Notes: generated by a model not told the origin, from the letters alone. A stretch of 64,000 nt of DNA from Rebecca billardiae RCC1528 (GCA_965240325.2 OZ251233.1:1302001-1366000), one strand, 5' to 3'. Counted from the stretch's first letter, positions 32,347 through 43,800 are shown. A program made the numbers and translations.

Positions 32347-33501
32347 ATGCGCTGCGCTGCGCTCGGCGTCGTATTCCTCGTCACTCCGGCAGGTGCCTAC
32401 GTGACCAGCCGAGCAAGCTCGCACGTGGCCCCTCCAATCGCGCGCCGCGCGCCAGTCCGCACATCGGCCCCTCTTGCCGTCGCGCGGCCGCCGCTGGACA
32501 ACGAGGGTGGGGGGTTGGGCCTTCGGCCGCCGCAGGTGAACGTGCCACTCCTCGCTCGCCTCTCCGCCATGCAGCTCCTCATCGGCGCGACCATCTTCAA
32601 CGGCGGGCCTGGCGCGGAGGTGCTCAGCGCGCATGGGCACTTTGATGCGGCAGCGACGTGGGTCCTCGGCGTGGCGGCCGCGATCCCGCTCATCCAGCTC
32701 GGGCGCAAGGTGGAGACGTCCGAGTCGCAGGAATGGGTGGAGCTGAATGCCGCGACGAACCAGCTCGCCCTGCGCATCTTCGGCGCTCGGCAGCAGCCCC
32801 TGACCGCGCTGGTCGTCTGCGGCGCGCTCGGCGCCCTCGTCGGCACTGTCGAAGAGACGCTCTTCCGGGGCCAGGTGCTACCCGCCATGGCGCAGTACTT
32901 CGCGGATCACGGGCACGGGACGTACGAGGCTCTGCTGATGAGCGTGCTCGCCTCGTCCGTCGCTTTTGGCGCCGCGCACATCTCCATCTTCTCCGGCCTT
33001 GACAGCGTGATGTCGAAGAGCACAGCGGCAACCCTTGCGATGCAGAGCGGCGCGGGCCTGTGGCTCGCGCTCGTTGCGCTGATGCCCGGCGCTGGGCTGG
33101 GCGCCGCGATCGTGGCGCACGGCGTGTACGACGCTTACACGCTCTTCTCGACGCACATGATCGTCACCGGCCAGTACTCGCACGCGGCGGAGCTCGCCCG
33201 CGACACGGCGAGCACCGCGGCCGCGCGCGCGTGGCGCTCGCGCAAGGGCCAGCCGTGGGTGGAGCGGTGCGCGTACGCTTTCCACCTGCTCGACATGGAC
33301 CGCTCGGGCGGGCTGTCGGAGATTGAGCTGCGCACGGGCGCGTCGACGCACGGCGTGGAGCTCAATGACGGCCTCCTCCACGCCCACTTTGCCCACCTCA
33401 CGCCTGCGCACGCGGACATTGGCTTTGGCGAGTTCCTCAAGCTGGTCGAAGAGTCTGAGCAGCAGCAGTCTGAGGCCGCCGCCGCCGCCAAGCAGTCGTG
33501 A
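32347..33501 (+). CDS. CPBP (CAAX-type) intramembrane protease with leader and C-terminal EF-hand
   Basis: Single-exon gene of 384 residues; the ATG at 32347 gives a signal-peptide-like start (AALGVVFLVTPAGAYVT). A Ser/Arg/Ala/Pro stretch (about 20-55) follows, consistent with a plastid transit peptide behind a signal peptide. The membrane domain has the CPBP glutamate motif EETLFR (E169-R173), the second motif FGAAHIS (H211) and the third AHGVYDA (H258). These are the expected catalytic Glu and His ligands of intramembrane glutamate proteases such as Rce1 and bacterial bacteriocin-immunity homologues. A canonical calcium loop follows, DMDRSGGLSEIE (D316-E327), with a second degenerate helix-loop region after it. 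Calcium control of an intramembrane protease is a reasonable but unproven inference. Plastid or ER location is unresolved. Confidence 0.85.
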   Translation: MRCAALGVVFLVTPAGAYVTSRASSHVAPPIARRAPVRTSAPLAVARPPLDNEGGGLGLRPPQVNVPLLARLSAMQLLIGATIFNGGPGAEVLSAHGHFDAAATWVLGVAAAIPLIQLGRKVETSESQEWVELNAATNQLALRIFGARQQPLTALVVCGALGALVGTVEETLFRGQVLPAMAQYFADHGHGTYEALLMSVLASSVAFGAAHISIFSGLDSVMSKSTAATLAMQSGAGLWLALVALMPGAGLGAAIVAHGVYDAYTLFSTHMIVTGQYSHAAELARDTASTAAARAWRSRKGQPWVERCAYAFHLLDMDRSGGLSEIELRTGASTHGVELNDGLLHAHFAHLTPAHADIGFGEFLKLVEESEQQQSEAAAAAKQS

Positions 33502-33995
33502 GTCGTCAAAGACGTGACACGCAGCTGAGCGGTGACTCGGACGCGCGGACGCGGGGCGGTGTGCACGGATGCACTCTGCCGGTACGCGCTTGCTGCGCTG
33601 TCAGGTGCTTGTGCCACTGACACATCACGGCAAGCCAACGCCGTCGCAGCCTCGCACTCGGCGCGGCTCAGGCGCGCGCGCATGCAGATGTCTGTGAAGG
33701 AGCTCAGGAAAAATTGTGGACTTGAAACTAGTGTAAGGTAGTGTTTACTCATTCTATGATTACTCAGCATTCTATGATTCAACGACACAGGTAGGACGGC
33801 GCAGGTCTCCTGATTCGTCGGCTGCAGTGCCCGATCGTCGACAAGTCGGCGTTGGTGGCAGAGCATAGCCCGCACCGCGATCGAATGGCTTGAGCGACGG
33901 ACTACTGAGCGCGGCCTTGAGCTGCTGGCTGCTGAAAAAAAGACATTGGATTATGATTATTATTCCGGTCGCTGCCAGAGGAGAGGGCGACCAGC
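33502..33995. other. intergenic region
   Basis: 494-bp spacer between tandem genes. It contains copy 3 of the short dispersed repeat, and the last 100 bp are AT-richer. No gene is seen. Confidence 0.4.
33772..33820 (+). repeat. short dispersed repeat, copy 3 of 3
   Basis: Starts CTATGATTCAACGACACAGG, then has GTAGGACGGCGCAGGTCTCC and TGATTCGTC. It is closest to copy 2 at the 3' end and to copy 1 in the middle. Confidence 0.6.
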
Positions 33996-35438
33996 ATGGC
34001 AGCGTCGAGGCGCACGCTGCTCGGGGCGGTGGTCGTGCTCGTGACCATTGGCCAACGCTATGCGGCGGGCAAGACGATGGTGCAGCCATCCGTGCGGCTA
34101 GCGGTCGGTATCATCACCGCGCCCGGCCGCCAGCGGCTGCGCCAAGACGCCCGAGACACGTGGGCGCAGCACACGCTCGTCCCGTCCGATGCCGTGCTGC
34201 GCTTCGTGATGCCCGTGCGGTCGATGGCGGACGCCGCTGTGCTGCGCGAGTCGCGCGAGTGCGCGGACATTTTGTTCACGAACAGCACAGACGGCCGCTC
34301 CACCGCCGCCTTCCGCAAGCAGTGGCTGTGGTTCGAGCACGCGCTGCGCGCGTACCCGAACGCGCACTGGGTGGCGAAGCTGGAGGACGATGTCTACGTC
34401 GACATGGGCGGGCTGCGCGCGTTCGTCGGGCTGGGCTGGCTGGACCCGACGCGCCCGGTCATCATCGGCAAGTGGGAGTACTTCAACTGGATCGAGCGCG
34501 CAGGCTGCCCCGTCGGCTTTGGGTACGAGGACAACATGGCGCGCAAGCTGCACCGCCTCAAGTGCAAGCCTGAGAACCTTCTCAAGGCGAACGACACGTG
34601 CTTCGGCCCGTTCCCGTTCCCCAAGGCGTCGGGCGTGGTCTTCTCCCAGCCCGCGCTCCGCGCGCTCATCGGCTCCCGCGCGCGGCGCGAGGCTCGCCAC
34701 CCAGCCCCGCCGGTGTGCTCGCGCAGGGACGGGCACGCTCGGACGGCGGCCAACATCCAGCGCAAGCTGCCCGCCAAGTTCAGGGACCTGCTCAGCGAGG
34801 ACATCTGGCTGGGGTACGCGCTGCGCAAGCACGTCGACGCGGCCCCGCTGGTGCTGATCGAGTGGGGGAGCCCGCTGCACGTGGACAACACGGCGAGCAG
34901 GGGCGGCGTGTCGTCGGTTACGCTCATCATGCACGACAAGCAGAAGACGGCTCTCGACTCGAGGGCGCACGGGCCGGTCGACGCGATGCCCAACGGGACG
35001 CACGGCGGCGATGGCGGCGGGCTGGGCGTGCAGACGCTTCAGCCGGACGGCGTCGGCGGCTTCTCGCGCGTGCGCCGAGCGCACATCCTGCGCCTACGCC
35101 AGCCGCTCGACATCGGCGAGTACCGCTTTGCGCTCAGCGAGAAGATCGTGGGCACTGCGGCGCCGCCGCTCGAGATTCCGGCCGAGGCGCGGTCCCTGCT
35201 GATAGGCGGCCGAGTCCAGCCGCTCAAGGAGCGACCGCGGGGGGGCGAGGTGGACGGCCGTACCAGCGGGTCGTCAGAGCTCGCCTGGCCGCGGCATTGG
35301 GCCTTGTACAAAGTCGGCACGATCGCTGAGCGCGTGGCCGACGGCATGCACCCCACGACGCTCGCAACCAAGGAGCCGATCGACCGAAACGGCGTCTTAT
35401 CTCGGTACGTCTTCAAGACCGATGATGAGGCCAGGTGA
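33996..35438 (+). CDS. GT31-type (beta-1,3-galactosyltransferase-like) glycosyltransferase
   Basis: A single exon encodes 480 residues from a well-placed ATG. The N-terminus has a signal anchor (LLGAVVVLVTIGQRY). Family motifs in order are RLRQDARDTWAQH (the GT31 RRxAIRxTW region), WLWFEHALRAYPNAHWVAKL, the metal-binding EDDVYVD (E130-D136, the family's EDDVF/DxD), GPFPFPKASGVVFS and SEDIWLGYAL (the E(E/D)V-type motif). Conserved cysteines occur between (GCPVGF, CKPEN, DTCFGPFP). A Golgi type II membrane enzyme adding a beta-1,3-linked sugar is expected; donor and acceptor cannot be read. The C-terminal ~130 residues after the catalytic core have no recognised domain. A basic insert (about 228-248) interrupts the region before SEDIW and could be a short unspliced intron, though the frame stays open. 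Confidence 0.82.
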   Translation: MAASRRTLLGAVVVLVTIGQRYAAGKTMVQPSVRLAVGIITAPGRQRLRQDARDTWAQHTLVPSDAVLRFVMPVRSMADAAVLRESRECADILFTNSTDGRSTAAFRKQWLWFEHALRAYPNAHWVAKLEDDVYVDMGGLRAFVGLGWLDPTRPVIIGKWEYFNWIERAGCPVGFGYEDNMARKLHRLKCKPENLLKANDTCFGPFPFPKASGVVFSQPALRALIGSRARREARHPAPPVCSRRDGHARTAANIQRKLPAKFRDLLSEDIWLGYALRKHVDAAPLVLIEWGSPLHVDNTASRGGVSSVTLIMHDKQKTALDSRAHGPVDAMPNGTHGGDGGGLGVQTLQPDGVGGFSRVRRAHILRLRQPLDIGEYRFALSEKIVGTAAPPLEIPAEARSLLIGGRVQPLKERPRGGEVDGRTSGSSELAWPRHWALYKVGTIAERVADGMHPTTLATKEPIDRNGVLSRYVFKTDDEAR

Positions 35439-36687
35439 GCTCGTAGCTGCTCGTCGCCGAGCTTTCCTCGCAGCAGGCCCTGCGATACCCTCTGCTCGCC
35501 ATCGGCGTCGCCGCGCCCCCCGCCCCCCCCCCCCGGCGGCCATGATATTTCTAAACGAGTAACCGCGGCTGATTATTAATCATACTCATCCGAGGAATAT
35601 GTCGCGCCAGCATATATTATTCCGCCGCCGCGGAATCGGCGGAATCCGCGGGCCCGGCCCTGGCCGTGCGCAGTCGCCGCAGACCGGCGTGGTGCCCGCG
35701 CGGGTGCCCGCGGTGCTGCGCGGGCTCACTGACACTGGGGCACTGGGCGACTGGCGGAGACCAGTAGTACAGGCCATCGCGGGCAATAAGACTAGTCAGA
35801 GTAGATCTCACGGCTATAGTCTCGTCGGTTTCTTAGCCGTTCGGTAGCCCGAGCGCCTACGCGGAGTCTCAGTTTCTTAGCTAGGCGGTCCGCCCGCTGC
35901 GCAGGCGCGGGGGGCGCAGGGGGGCAGAGCCCCCGGCGCTGCCAGTCTTTTTAAATAGGCCCGGCGCCGGCGAGGCCGAAGAAAATGTTGGGCCATTTCG
36001 GAGCAAATCTGGCATGATGTTGCATAGGATATGCAGCGGTGCACTGGCCATGAGTCAGTCAATAGTCATCATCAGGAGAAGTCGGGACTTCGGCCTGTAC
36101 TACTACTTGTAGTCCGGCTGCGCGCGCCGCGGCGTCCCACGGGCACTGCGCCTCGGCGGACCACTCCGCGTCAGCCGCGACGACGTAGTCCCAGTTACGT
36201 TTCTTAGCGTGAATATGCGTATAGCGAACCAGCCAATCGCGATAGTCTCAGTTTCTAGGCCAGATCCGCAGATAGCAAGCCCCAGTAGTTTCTTAACGTG
36301 ACAGCTCGTCCTTATTTATTGCCCGCGATTGCCTGTCCGGGCCGCGAACCGTGTCTGCTGAGCACTGCAAGCAGTGCTGACGAGAACTACAATATTACCT
36401 CCATACATCATATCATCTTTGCCGTGTTTTGTTAGCGCAGCATCCGATTTTAAACGGATTATCATCATCGTCACTTCGTCAGTATAGTATATATATTATA
36501 ATTAATAATACAGCTTATTACTAGTTATAATTAATTAATTATATAATTATAAGCATCAGTCATCAGAGCGCTCGTCACATCACAGTAACTGGCACTTAAC
36601 GATGAGCTCGACATCGGCCCAATGTCCCTGGAACCGACGTCTTCCGCCATCGCAGGCTTCACTGGATGGCACCAGTCGGTCACACGG
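35439..36687. other. convergent intergenic region (1.25 kb)
   Basis: Two 3' ends meet here. There is a poly-C tract near 35517-35533, a CG-rich palindromic patch near 35620-35645 (CCGCCGCCGCGG / CGGCGG) and a strongly AT-rich island at 36480-36560. No gene or RNA is supported. Confidence 0.4.
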
Positions 36688-37446
36688 TCAGACCGCAACT
36701 GCTGCCGAGTCTCTGTCTGAGACCGTCGTATCCTCCAGGGTCACGCTCGTGAGCTCGCTGACGCTGCTCAGCGCACAATCGTCGTTCGTCGTTGCAACGT
36801 CCACGGCGATAGGCAGCGAGGGTGATGGGGCGCCTGAAGCAGTTCTCGCGTCGGCTGCAGGGGCGGCGGCGGCCTCAGCATCTGCGCCCATGCTGTGCAC
36901 CTCGATGGTGACTGCGTCGGTGGACGGTTCGCAGGCCTCTGGAGCGAATCGTTGCATGCACACCGCCCAGCACGCGGTCAAGAAGCCGAGCGAGACGATC
37001 AGGACGCCCACGATCAGCGGGTGCGACGTGCCCTGCCGCCCGGCGCTACCCATCACTGCGATGAGGGCAGCAGGCCCGCCGCAGATGACGAGGACAGCGA
37101 ACGCAGCGCTGCATCTCCTGAAGAACTTTTTGGAGACGAAGCAGGCTCGTCGATCGTCCTTTTCCTTGTCCTCGTCGGGCGAGTGCTCGTAGTAGGTGAT
37201 GCGGTACGGCTCCAGGCAGACCGGGCACGTGAGTCGCCTGTACATCGGCAGCACCATCCGCGAAGACGCGTTCATGGAAGCCTCGAGGCAAGACTGGTGC
37301 ACGCGCATCTGCTTGCACCCGCACACATCGGCCACGAGCGGCTCGCTCGTTTCGCTCTCGTCATCGAGACATATAAAGCACTTGTCCGCGGCGTCGAGGT
37401 CAGCGTGCCGCGGGTCTGCGCCCATGTCGCTGGCGGGAACGCTCAT
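36688..37446 (-). CDS. RING-CH (MARCH-type) membrane ubiquitin ligase
   Basis: A single exon encodes 252 residues. Residues about 23-80 form a RING-CH finger: CFICLDD, a C-x-C pair in VCGCKQM, the HQSC His/Cys pair and the last CPVC, matching C-x2-C...C-x-C...H-x2-C...C-x2-C. Two TM helices follow (about 110-135, FAVLVICGGPAALIAVMG; 143-165, LIVGVLIVSLGFLTACWAVC). The acidic, Ser/Ala/Thr-rich tail is probably cytosolic. This is the layout of small MARCH E3 ligases, which ubiquitinate membrane proteins in the endomembrane system. It is divergent from the gene at 37738, 291 bp apart. The domain call is strong; substrates are unknown. Confidence 0.85.
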   Translation of the reverse strand: MSVPASDMGADPRHADLDAADKCFICLDDESETSEPLVADVCGCKQMRVHQSCLEASMNASSRMVLPMYRRLTCPVCLEPYRITYYEHSPDEDKEKDDRRACFVSKKFFRRCSAAFAVLVICGGPAALIAVMGSAGRQGTSHPLIVGVLIVSLGFLTACWAVCMQRFAPEACEPSTDAVTIEVHSMGADAEAAAAPAADARTASGAPSPSLPIAVDVATTNDDCALSSVSELTSVTLEDTTVSDRDSAAVAV

Positions 37447-37737
37447 GTTCCCGCGTGATGTTTGGCGGGTGGGCGTTCAGTGACGGTTTCGGCCGCGGGC
37501 GGCCAATATTGCACGGTTGGCGCGGTCGTCCAAACGGTCCAATCAGGGCGCGACGCTTTGGTCCAGATGGTAATCTTCGTCGTACTCTTCTGACTTCTCG
37601 GGCCTTGCTGTTGAGGTGGTTCAGAAGCCGAGCGACCGGCTGGCGGACGGCTGGCCACCAACGGCCAATCGGCAACCAGGAATCGTGATGGCTTTCCGAG
37701 TTTCCGTCCCTGTGACCACAATACCAATTATTCCACC
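37447..37737. promoter_or_regulatory. bidirectional promoter region with CCAAT-like and E2F-like motifs
   Basis: The region lies between divergent starts at 37446 (-) and 37738 (+). It contains GGCCAATATTG (about 37500) and TCCAATCAGG (about 37538), both CCAAT-box-like, and TTTGGCGGG (about 37461), which resembles an E2F site. Motifs are seen; function is inferred. Confidence 0.4.
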
Positions 37738-38349
37738 ATGGGCGATCACGCGGTCGTGCGCAGCACTCGGCCTGACGAGCGCTTCGCGGCGAACTCCCCG
37801 GACAACGAAGTCGCAGTGACGCGCGCGCGTCTTCGTCACGTCGAGCGTGACCCCAAGTTTCGTGGCAGCCCGCACGACGCCTGCGGCGTCAAGCGTTCAC
37901 CCTCACCGGAAGAGGCGGCTCGACTTGCGGCGTCGGCCAACGCGGCGTCCGCCCGATCGGGCCACGTGCGCGCTGACGACGCGGACTCCCTCACCGCGGT
38001 GCTTAAATGGTACCAATCCGACGTCGTCGGCAAGCGCCGTGCGCTGCGCGCGTGGTTCGAGCAGTGGCAACACGACGAGCTGAGGGCGCTCGAAGCGCTC
38101 GTGACAGCTGACCCGTCCATGGAGGCTGCGGAGCGCGCGCTCGGGGCGGCGCACCCGTTCGTGCGCTGGCGGCTGCGCTGGGCCAACTTGTACCGCACGC
38201 ACCACGACGCGTTCCTTGACGAGCTCCACGCGGTGTGCGATGCGCGGGGCCCGGGCCACGCCGCGACCAGAGAGGACCTGTGGTCGGCGGTGGTCGCTGA
38301 GCTCGCAGTCGCACAGGACGGGACGTTTGCGCAGCACCATCGGCGCTGA
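37738..38349 (+). CDS. hypothetical helical protein
   Basis: The frame of 203 residues starts in a good context (ACCATGG). The N-terminal 60 residues are polar. From about residue 80 the sequence is strongly helical and rich in Trp, Arg, Ala and Leu (AVLKWYQSDVVGKRRALRAW, FEQWQHDELRALEALV, FVRWRLRWANLYRTHHDAF). No signal peptide, TM segment or known motif is visible. It is divergent from the RING-CH gene and ends about 100 bp from the convergent giant membrane-protein gene. The repeated W-x-x-W pattern suggests a folded helical domain rather than a chance frame. Function unknown. Confidence 0.6.
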   Translation: MGDHAVVRSTRPDERFAANSPDNEVAVTRARLRHVERDPKFRGSPHDACGVKRSPSPEEAARLAASANAASARSGHVRADDADSLTAVLKWYQSDVVGKRRALRAWFEQWQHDELRALEALVTADPSMEAAERALGAAHPFVRWRLRWANLYRTHHDAFLDELHAVCDARGPGHAATREDLWSAVVAELAVAQDGTFAQHHRR

Positions 38350-38446
38350 CCGCGTGTCGAGTATCTAGAGCTGGCGCGGTCACGCCGCCAGGCGCTGCTG
38401 ATGACAGCACCGCGTGGTGAGCAGTAAAGCGCTTAGTGATTCGTGA

Positions 38447-40793
38447 TCACGCACCGTGCCCGGCGGACGATTGCGAGGACTGCCGGCTGAAGCCCGGTGG
38501 GCGCGGCGGCACGCTCGGGCCGCCGACACCCGCCGCGCCAAACGTGACGACGCTGCGCAGCAGCGGCTGGTTGGACGGCGTCGACATGCGGCGCGCGTAG
38601 TCGGGCCCATTGGCGCCCGGCGTCGCGCCGGCGTTCGGCCCATGCGCCCGCGCGAGCCGATCCGGCATCGGCGGCGTGCCGGGGGCACTCGAGCGCCCCA
38701 GCCCGGCGCCGCCGATGGGCGGCGGCGGCGGCGCGCCGGCGAAGAGCCCGCCACCACCCGTCGGGGCGTCGATGGGCGAGGACGGCGTGGGCGAGGGCGT
38801 GGCACGGCCGACCGAGGGCACGCGCGCGCCGCCGCCGCCGAGCAGCTGCTGCTTGCTCGCCGCGGCCGCGCTTCCACCGCACGCGCACTGCAGCGCAGGC
38901 GTGCGCTGCGCGGAGCCCGCCCCTCCGACACCGAGTGGCGCGGCGGGCTTGAGCGGGCTGCGTGGCACGTACCCGGGCACAGGCGACACCCCTCCTGAGC
39001 TGCGCGCGTTGGGTAGCGGCGGCCCGGCAGTGTGCGGTGTCGGCGGGCTGGTCGGGCCGTGCGAGCCCTCGCCGGCCGCGCCCGCCGGCTGCGCGTCGCA
39101 CCGCCCCGGCCAGCCGCCGCCGCCCCCGCTGTGGTGCGGCGAAGGCGGCAGGCTTGGGCCTCGCGAGGGCACGCCGCTCGCGACCGACGCAGGCCGTGGC
39201 GGCGGCGCGCCGCCGCCCGCCGCGCCGCCGGGCGGCGGCGCGGCCGAGCACGCGGCGTGCGTCGGGTGGCAGCCGTGTGCCGGCGGCCGTTGCGGCACGA
39301 CGCCCGCCGGCGGCGTCTGCACTGTCGGCCGGAGACTGCCGCCGCCGGATGCGCCGCCGCCGCCGCCCATGCCGCCAGAGGCTGGTGTGCTCACGTGCGG
39401 CGGCGGCAGCATCGGCGTGAGCGTGGCCGCCGGCGAGGGCGGCGGCTGCCACTGCGGCGGCTGTGGCGGCGTCGGCGTCGGCGTGGGCAGCTGCCCCCCC
39501 CACTGCTGCTGCTGCGCGGCGCGCGCCTGCGCGCCGTCGACCGGGCTGGGCACCTGCGAGCCGGGCTGCGAGGAGCGGCTGGGGGGTGCAGAGGTCTGCC
39601 TGTGGCTCCACGCGTGCGCGCCGCTCTGCAGCGTCGCGTTGAGCTCGTCCGAGCCGGCGGGGTAGCCCGCGGGCGGCGTGGCGAGCGGCGCCATGTGCTG
39701 CGCCGCGCCGCCGCAGCCCGACGGAGCGCTGCCGCGCGCGCCGTGCGCGCGCGCGGGCGGCTGCGGCGCCATCGTGAGCGCGCGGCCGGCGTGCGTGCCG
39801 CGCCGCGACGTGCCCGAGCTGTTGCCGCTGCTGCCGCTGCCGCCGAGCGCGCCGCCGTCGAGCCCGCCGCCCTCGGCGGTCGTGGGCGCGCGCGCGGCGC
39901 AGAGCTGCGCGGCGCAGCCGAGCAGAGCAAAGACGTGCACGGTGCGCGCGAGCGCGGTGAGGCAGCTGTCGGCGCCGCCCGCGCCCGCGCCGCGCGCAGC
40001 CTCTGCGGCCGCGTGCGACAGCGCGCCGGCCGCGCCGCGCGCCGCGCCGGCGGCGTCCGCGCCGCCGGCGGCCGCGCTCGCGCCGTCGAGCGCGGCGGTG
40101 AGCGCGCCGAGCCCCGCGGCGCGCGCGAGCGCCGCGAGCGCGCGCGCGCTCACGGGCGAGAGCAGCGGCGCGAGCACGAGCAGCCGCGCGGCGGCGCCCA
40201 GCTGGCTGAGGCCCAGCTTGGTCACGTTGGCGGCCGACGGGACGGCGACGCCGGCGCGGACGCAGTGGAGAAGCGCCGTGGGGCCGAGGGCGCCGAGCGC
40301 GCGCGCGAGGACGGCACGCAGCGCGCTGCCCGCGCCGCCGGCCTCCGCCGCCGCCACCGCCGCGTCCGTCGCGCCCGCCACCGCCAAGCCGGCCTGCAGC
40401 AGCGTGTACGCGCGCGCGGCCGAGCCCGAGCGCGGCGCGGCGGCGGGCGGCGCGGCGGGCGCGTCGGCCGCGCCCGCGTGCGAGCTGAGGCCGAGCGCGG
40501 CAGAGCACTCGGCGGCCGCGAGCCACGCCAGCGTGCGCACGCACAGCCACAGCAGCACCGCCGGCGGGCGCGGCAGCGTCACCAAGCTCAGCGCGCAGCC
40601 GAGCGCGAGCGCGACCGCCGCGCGCACGGCGCCGGCGGCGGTCGCCACCGAGCGACTGGCCGGTCGCGCGCCTGCGCGCGCGCGCGCCGCGGCGTGCGCG
40701 CGGTGCGTGCGCGCCAGCAGCCACACCTGGCCGAGGCCGAGCATCAGCAGCGGCAGCAGCGCGCGCCAGCCGTGAAGGCCAGAGCGCTCGGCC

Positions 40794-40824
<31 letters not shown>

Positions 40825-43800
40825 TCCCGCCGCCGCCGCCGCCGCCGCCGCCGTCGGCGGAGCCGCCGCCGTCGTCCGCCGCCGACGCGGCGAGCGCGCG
40901 CCACGCGACGGCACACAGCCGCCAGCCGCCCGCGCTGAACTGCGCCGCGCGCGCCTGCGGCTCCTCGGGCTCGAGCGAGAGCGCGCGCGCCACGAGCGCG
41001 CGCACAAACACACGCGAGGACAGCGCGCCCACGCTCGGCGGCGCCGCGCCGCCCTCGGCGACGCCGCCGGGCGGGGGCGGCACGTGCGAGCCCGGCAGCA
41101 GGGCCACACTCACGCGCAGGGCGATCGGCAGCAGCGTCGCGCACGCGCCCAGCGCCGCGCGCCACGGGGAGAAGGCCGAGGCGGCGGCCGCGGGCGCGGC
41201 GGCGTCGTCGCGAGACCCGGCGCCGCCCTGCGCCGCCGCCGCCGCGGCGTTGGCACCCTTCTCGCCGCGGCACCCAAAGTGCGCCGACGGCGGCGGGCTG
41301 GCGCCGCTCGGCTGCGTCGGCGGCAGCCGCGGCGATGCGCACTGGCTGCCGGGCTGGCTGGGCGGCACCGAGCCCGCGCCGCCGTCCCGGGGCGAGCGAG
41401 GCTTGCGCGCGCCCGGCTCGTCAGCCGCCTCCGAGGTCGAGTCACTCCGCGAGCGCGCCACGCCCTTCGGCCCCCCCTCCCGGCCGCCGCCGCCGCCGCT
41501 CCCTCGGCTCGCGCGCGGCCACGCGGTGGCGTGCGCGAGGGCGAGCGAGAGCGCGGCGGCGGGGAGCGCGGGCAGCACGGCCGGCTCGACGACGGCGAGC
41601 ACGCCGAGCAGCGCGCACGCACTCAGGGTCCAGCCGCGCCGGCACGAGCAGAGGCAGAGCAGAAGGCACGCGGGGAGAAGCGGAGGCACCTGCTCCGACG
41701 CGCCCGGCGGCGCGCCGCCCGTCCAGCCCGCGCGGCCGCCGCCGCCGTCCGCACCGCCCGCGCCGCCGGCCGCAGCGGACGCCACGGCGGGGAACGTGGC
41801 GGTTGTCGCGTCCGCGCCATCCAGCGCGATCAGCCTGCACGCAGGGAAGGCCGGCGCGCGCGCGCGCGGCGTACGCGCTCAGTGGGTGCGCGCGCGCTCA
41901 CGCTCACCGCGCCGGGCCGCGCGCGCTCGAGCGCGCGGCGAGCGGCGCGCGGCGAGCGGCGCGCGGCGCGCACCAGCCGACGAGGACGGGCAAGAATGCC
42001 TCCGCCATCTCGCGCGCGACGATGCGCGGCGTGCGCGTCTCGAACTCCTCCGGCGGCTTCAGCGCGGGCGCGCGCGCCGCGTGCTGCCCGAGCAGCAGCC
42101 CGAATGTCATGCAGTCCGCCAGCAGCCGAGAGACGCAGCCCGCGCCCGCGGGCGGCGCGCGCGCGCAGTCGGCGCGTGCGCCCGGCGAGGAGCCCTGCGC
42201 GTTTGGCGCGCGCGCGCGCGCGCGGAGGGGTGAGGCGCGGGCGGAGGGGCCGCGCAGAGCCCGGCGCACGACCGCAGCGCTCGAGGCAGGCACGCGGCGG
42301 CCTTGCGCCACCGCCACGCGCCGCGCTCCTTGGCGCGCGGCGAGGCGCGCGCGCGCACCCAGCACAGCGGCGAGGTGAGCACGTGCAGGGAGGCGCCGAC
42401 GACGCGCTCGATGGCGCTGCCCGCGCCGGGGCTGCCGTCGAGTGGCCGCGCGCCGCCGCGGGCCTCCGCGCCGCCGTCGCACACGTCCGAGACGCTGAGC
42501 AGCAGCTTGAGCAGCCACGCGCCCACCAGCAGCTTCCCCGACGGCCTCGGCGCCAGCTTGAGCACGAGCCACAGTCCGAGCAGAGAGAGCACGAGCGCGG
42601 CGCTCGCGAGCGCGCGCGGCTCTCCGATGGCGGAGTGGAGGGCGGCGACGAGGCGCGGGAAGCGTTGCGTGCCCGCCGCCGCGCTCGTCGACGCGGACGG
42701 CGGCTTCGCCGGCATCGGCGCCGACGGCTTGTACGCGTGAGGAGGCGGCGGCGGCGGCGGCACGCTCGCACCGCGCGCGCCGTCAGCCTCGGCGCGCGCC
42801 TTGCTGCCGCCGGCGTCGTCGTCAGCCGGGCGCGCCGGCGCGTGGGCGGCTGCGCGTGGCTGCGTGTCGGCGCCCCCAGCCTCCGCCGCGCCACGCCGAG
42901 CCGAGCCCGCCCCAGCGCCATCTGCCGCCTCCGCCTCCTCCTCCGTCTGATTGGCATCGGCCGAGTCCGCGCGCGCGTGGCCCGCCGCTGCGCGCACCAT
43001 GCCGCCCGTCGCACCAACCTCGATCACCACGGTGCCCTCCTCCTCCTTGGCGCCCTTGGGCGGGGCCGCCGCGCCCGCGCCGCTCGTGCCACCGTCGGCA
43101 CGCACGCCGGCCGTGGCTGCGTCCCTCCGATCGGCGCCCGCTGCGGAGGTGCCATCGCCGCCGCCGCCCGCGCCGCCGCCGCCCGACGTGACCTTGTCAC
43201 CATCGGCGGTGGCGGCAGCGCCGCCCGCCTTTGCCTTGGCAGCGGCGGTGGCGCTGGAGCCCGCAGAGTCGCTATCGGCGTCGGCATCGGCCTTAGCGCC
43301 GGCAGTGCCCCCAGCAGGGCCCTTGTCGCCGCCATCGGGGTCTGCGGACGCGCCCTCCGATTCTGCGTCGTCGTCGTCGTCGTCGGTGGCGGTGGCGGCG
43401 GCGGTGTAGTTGGTGCGAGCGTCCGCGCGAGCGTCGGCGTCGGCGTCGGTGGCATCGTCCGCATCGGCATCGGGGGCCTCGTTCGCGCCGGCATCGGGGG
43501 CGTTCTCGGCGCCGGCGTCGGTGGCATTGTCCGCCTCCGCGTCTGCGCCCGCGTCCGTGCCCGCGTCTTCGCCGCCGCCTTCATCGGCAGCGTCGGCAGC
43601 GTGCGGCTCTGCAGCCGTGGTGCGATTGGCGGTGGCGGAGTCGTTGGCGGCGGTGACGTTGGCGCCCTTGGCGGAGGTGGCGTTGGCGGCTGTGTGAGCC
43701 TCACTGCCGTCGGCGTCCGACTCGGCGTCTGCGCGCGCATCGGTGCCGTTGCCCGCGCCCAGCGGGCGCTTGCTGCCCTCCTCCTCCTCCTCCTCCTCCT

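Noticed and set aside
33740-33780. Repeated ATTCTATGATT as a possible origin or att site
   Set aside because: Only two short copies, best explained as part of the small dispersed repeat.
38433-41342. 969-codon minus-strand frame overlapping the giant gene
   Set aside because: It is an alternate frame of exon 3 with an Arg/Ala/Gly-only composition. The chosen frame carries the TM helices and joins in phase with upstream exons.
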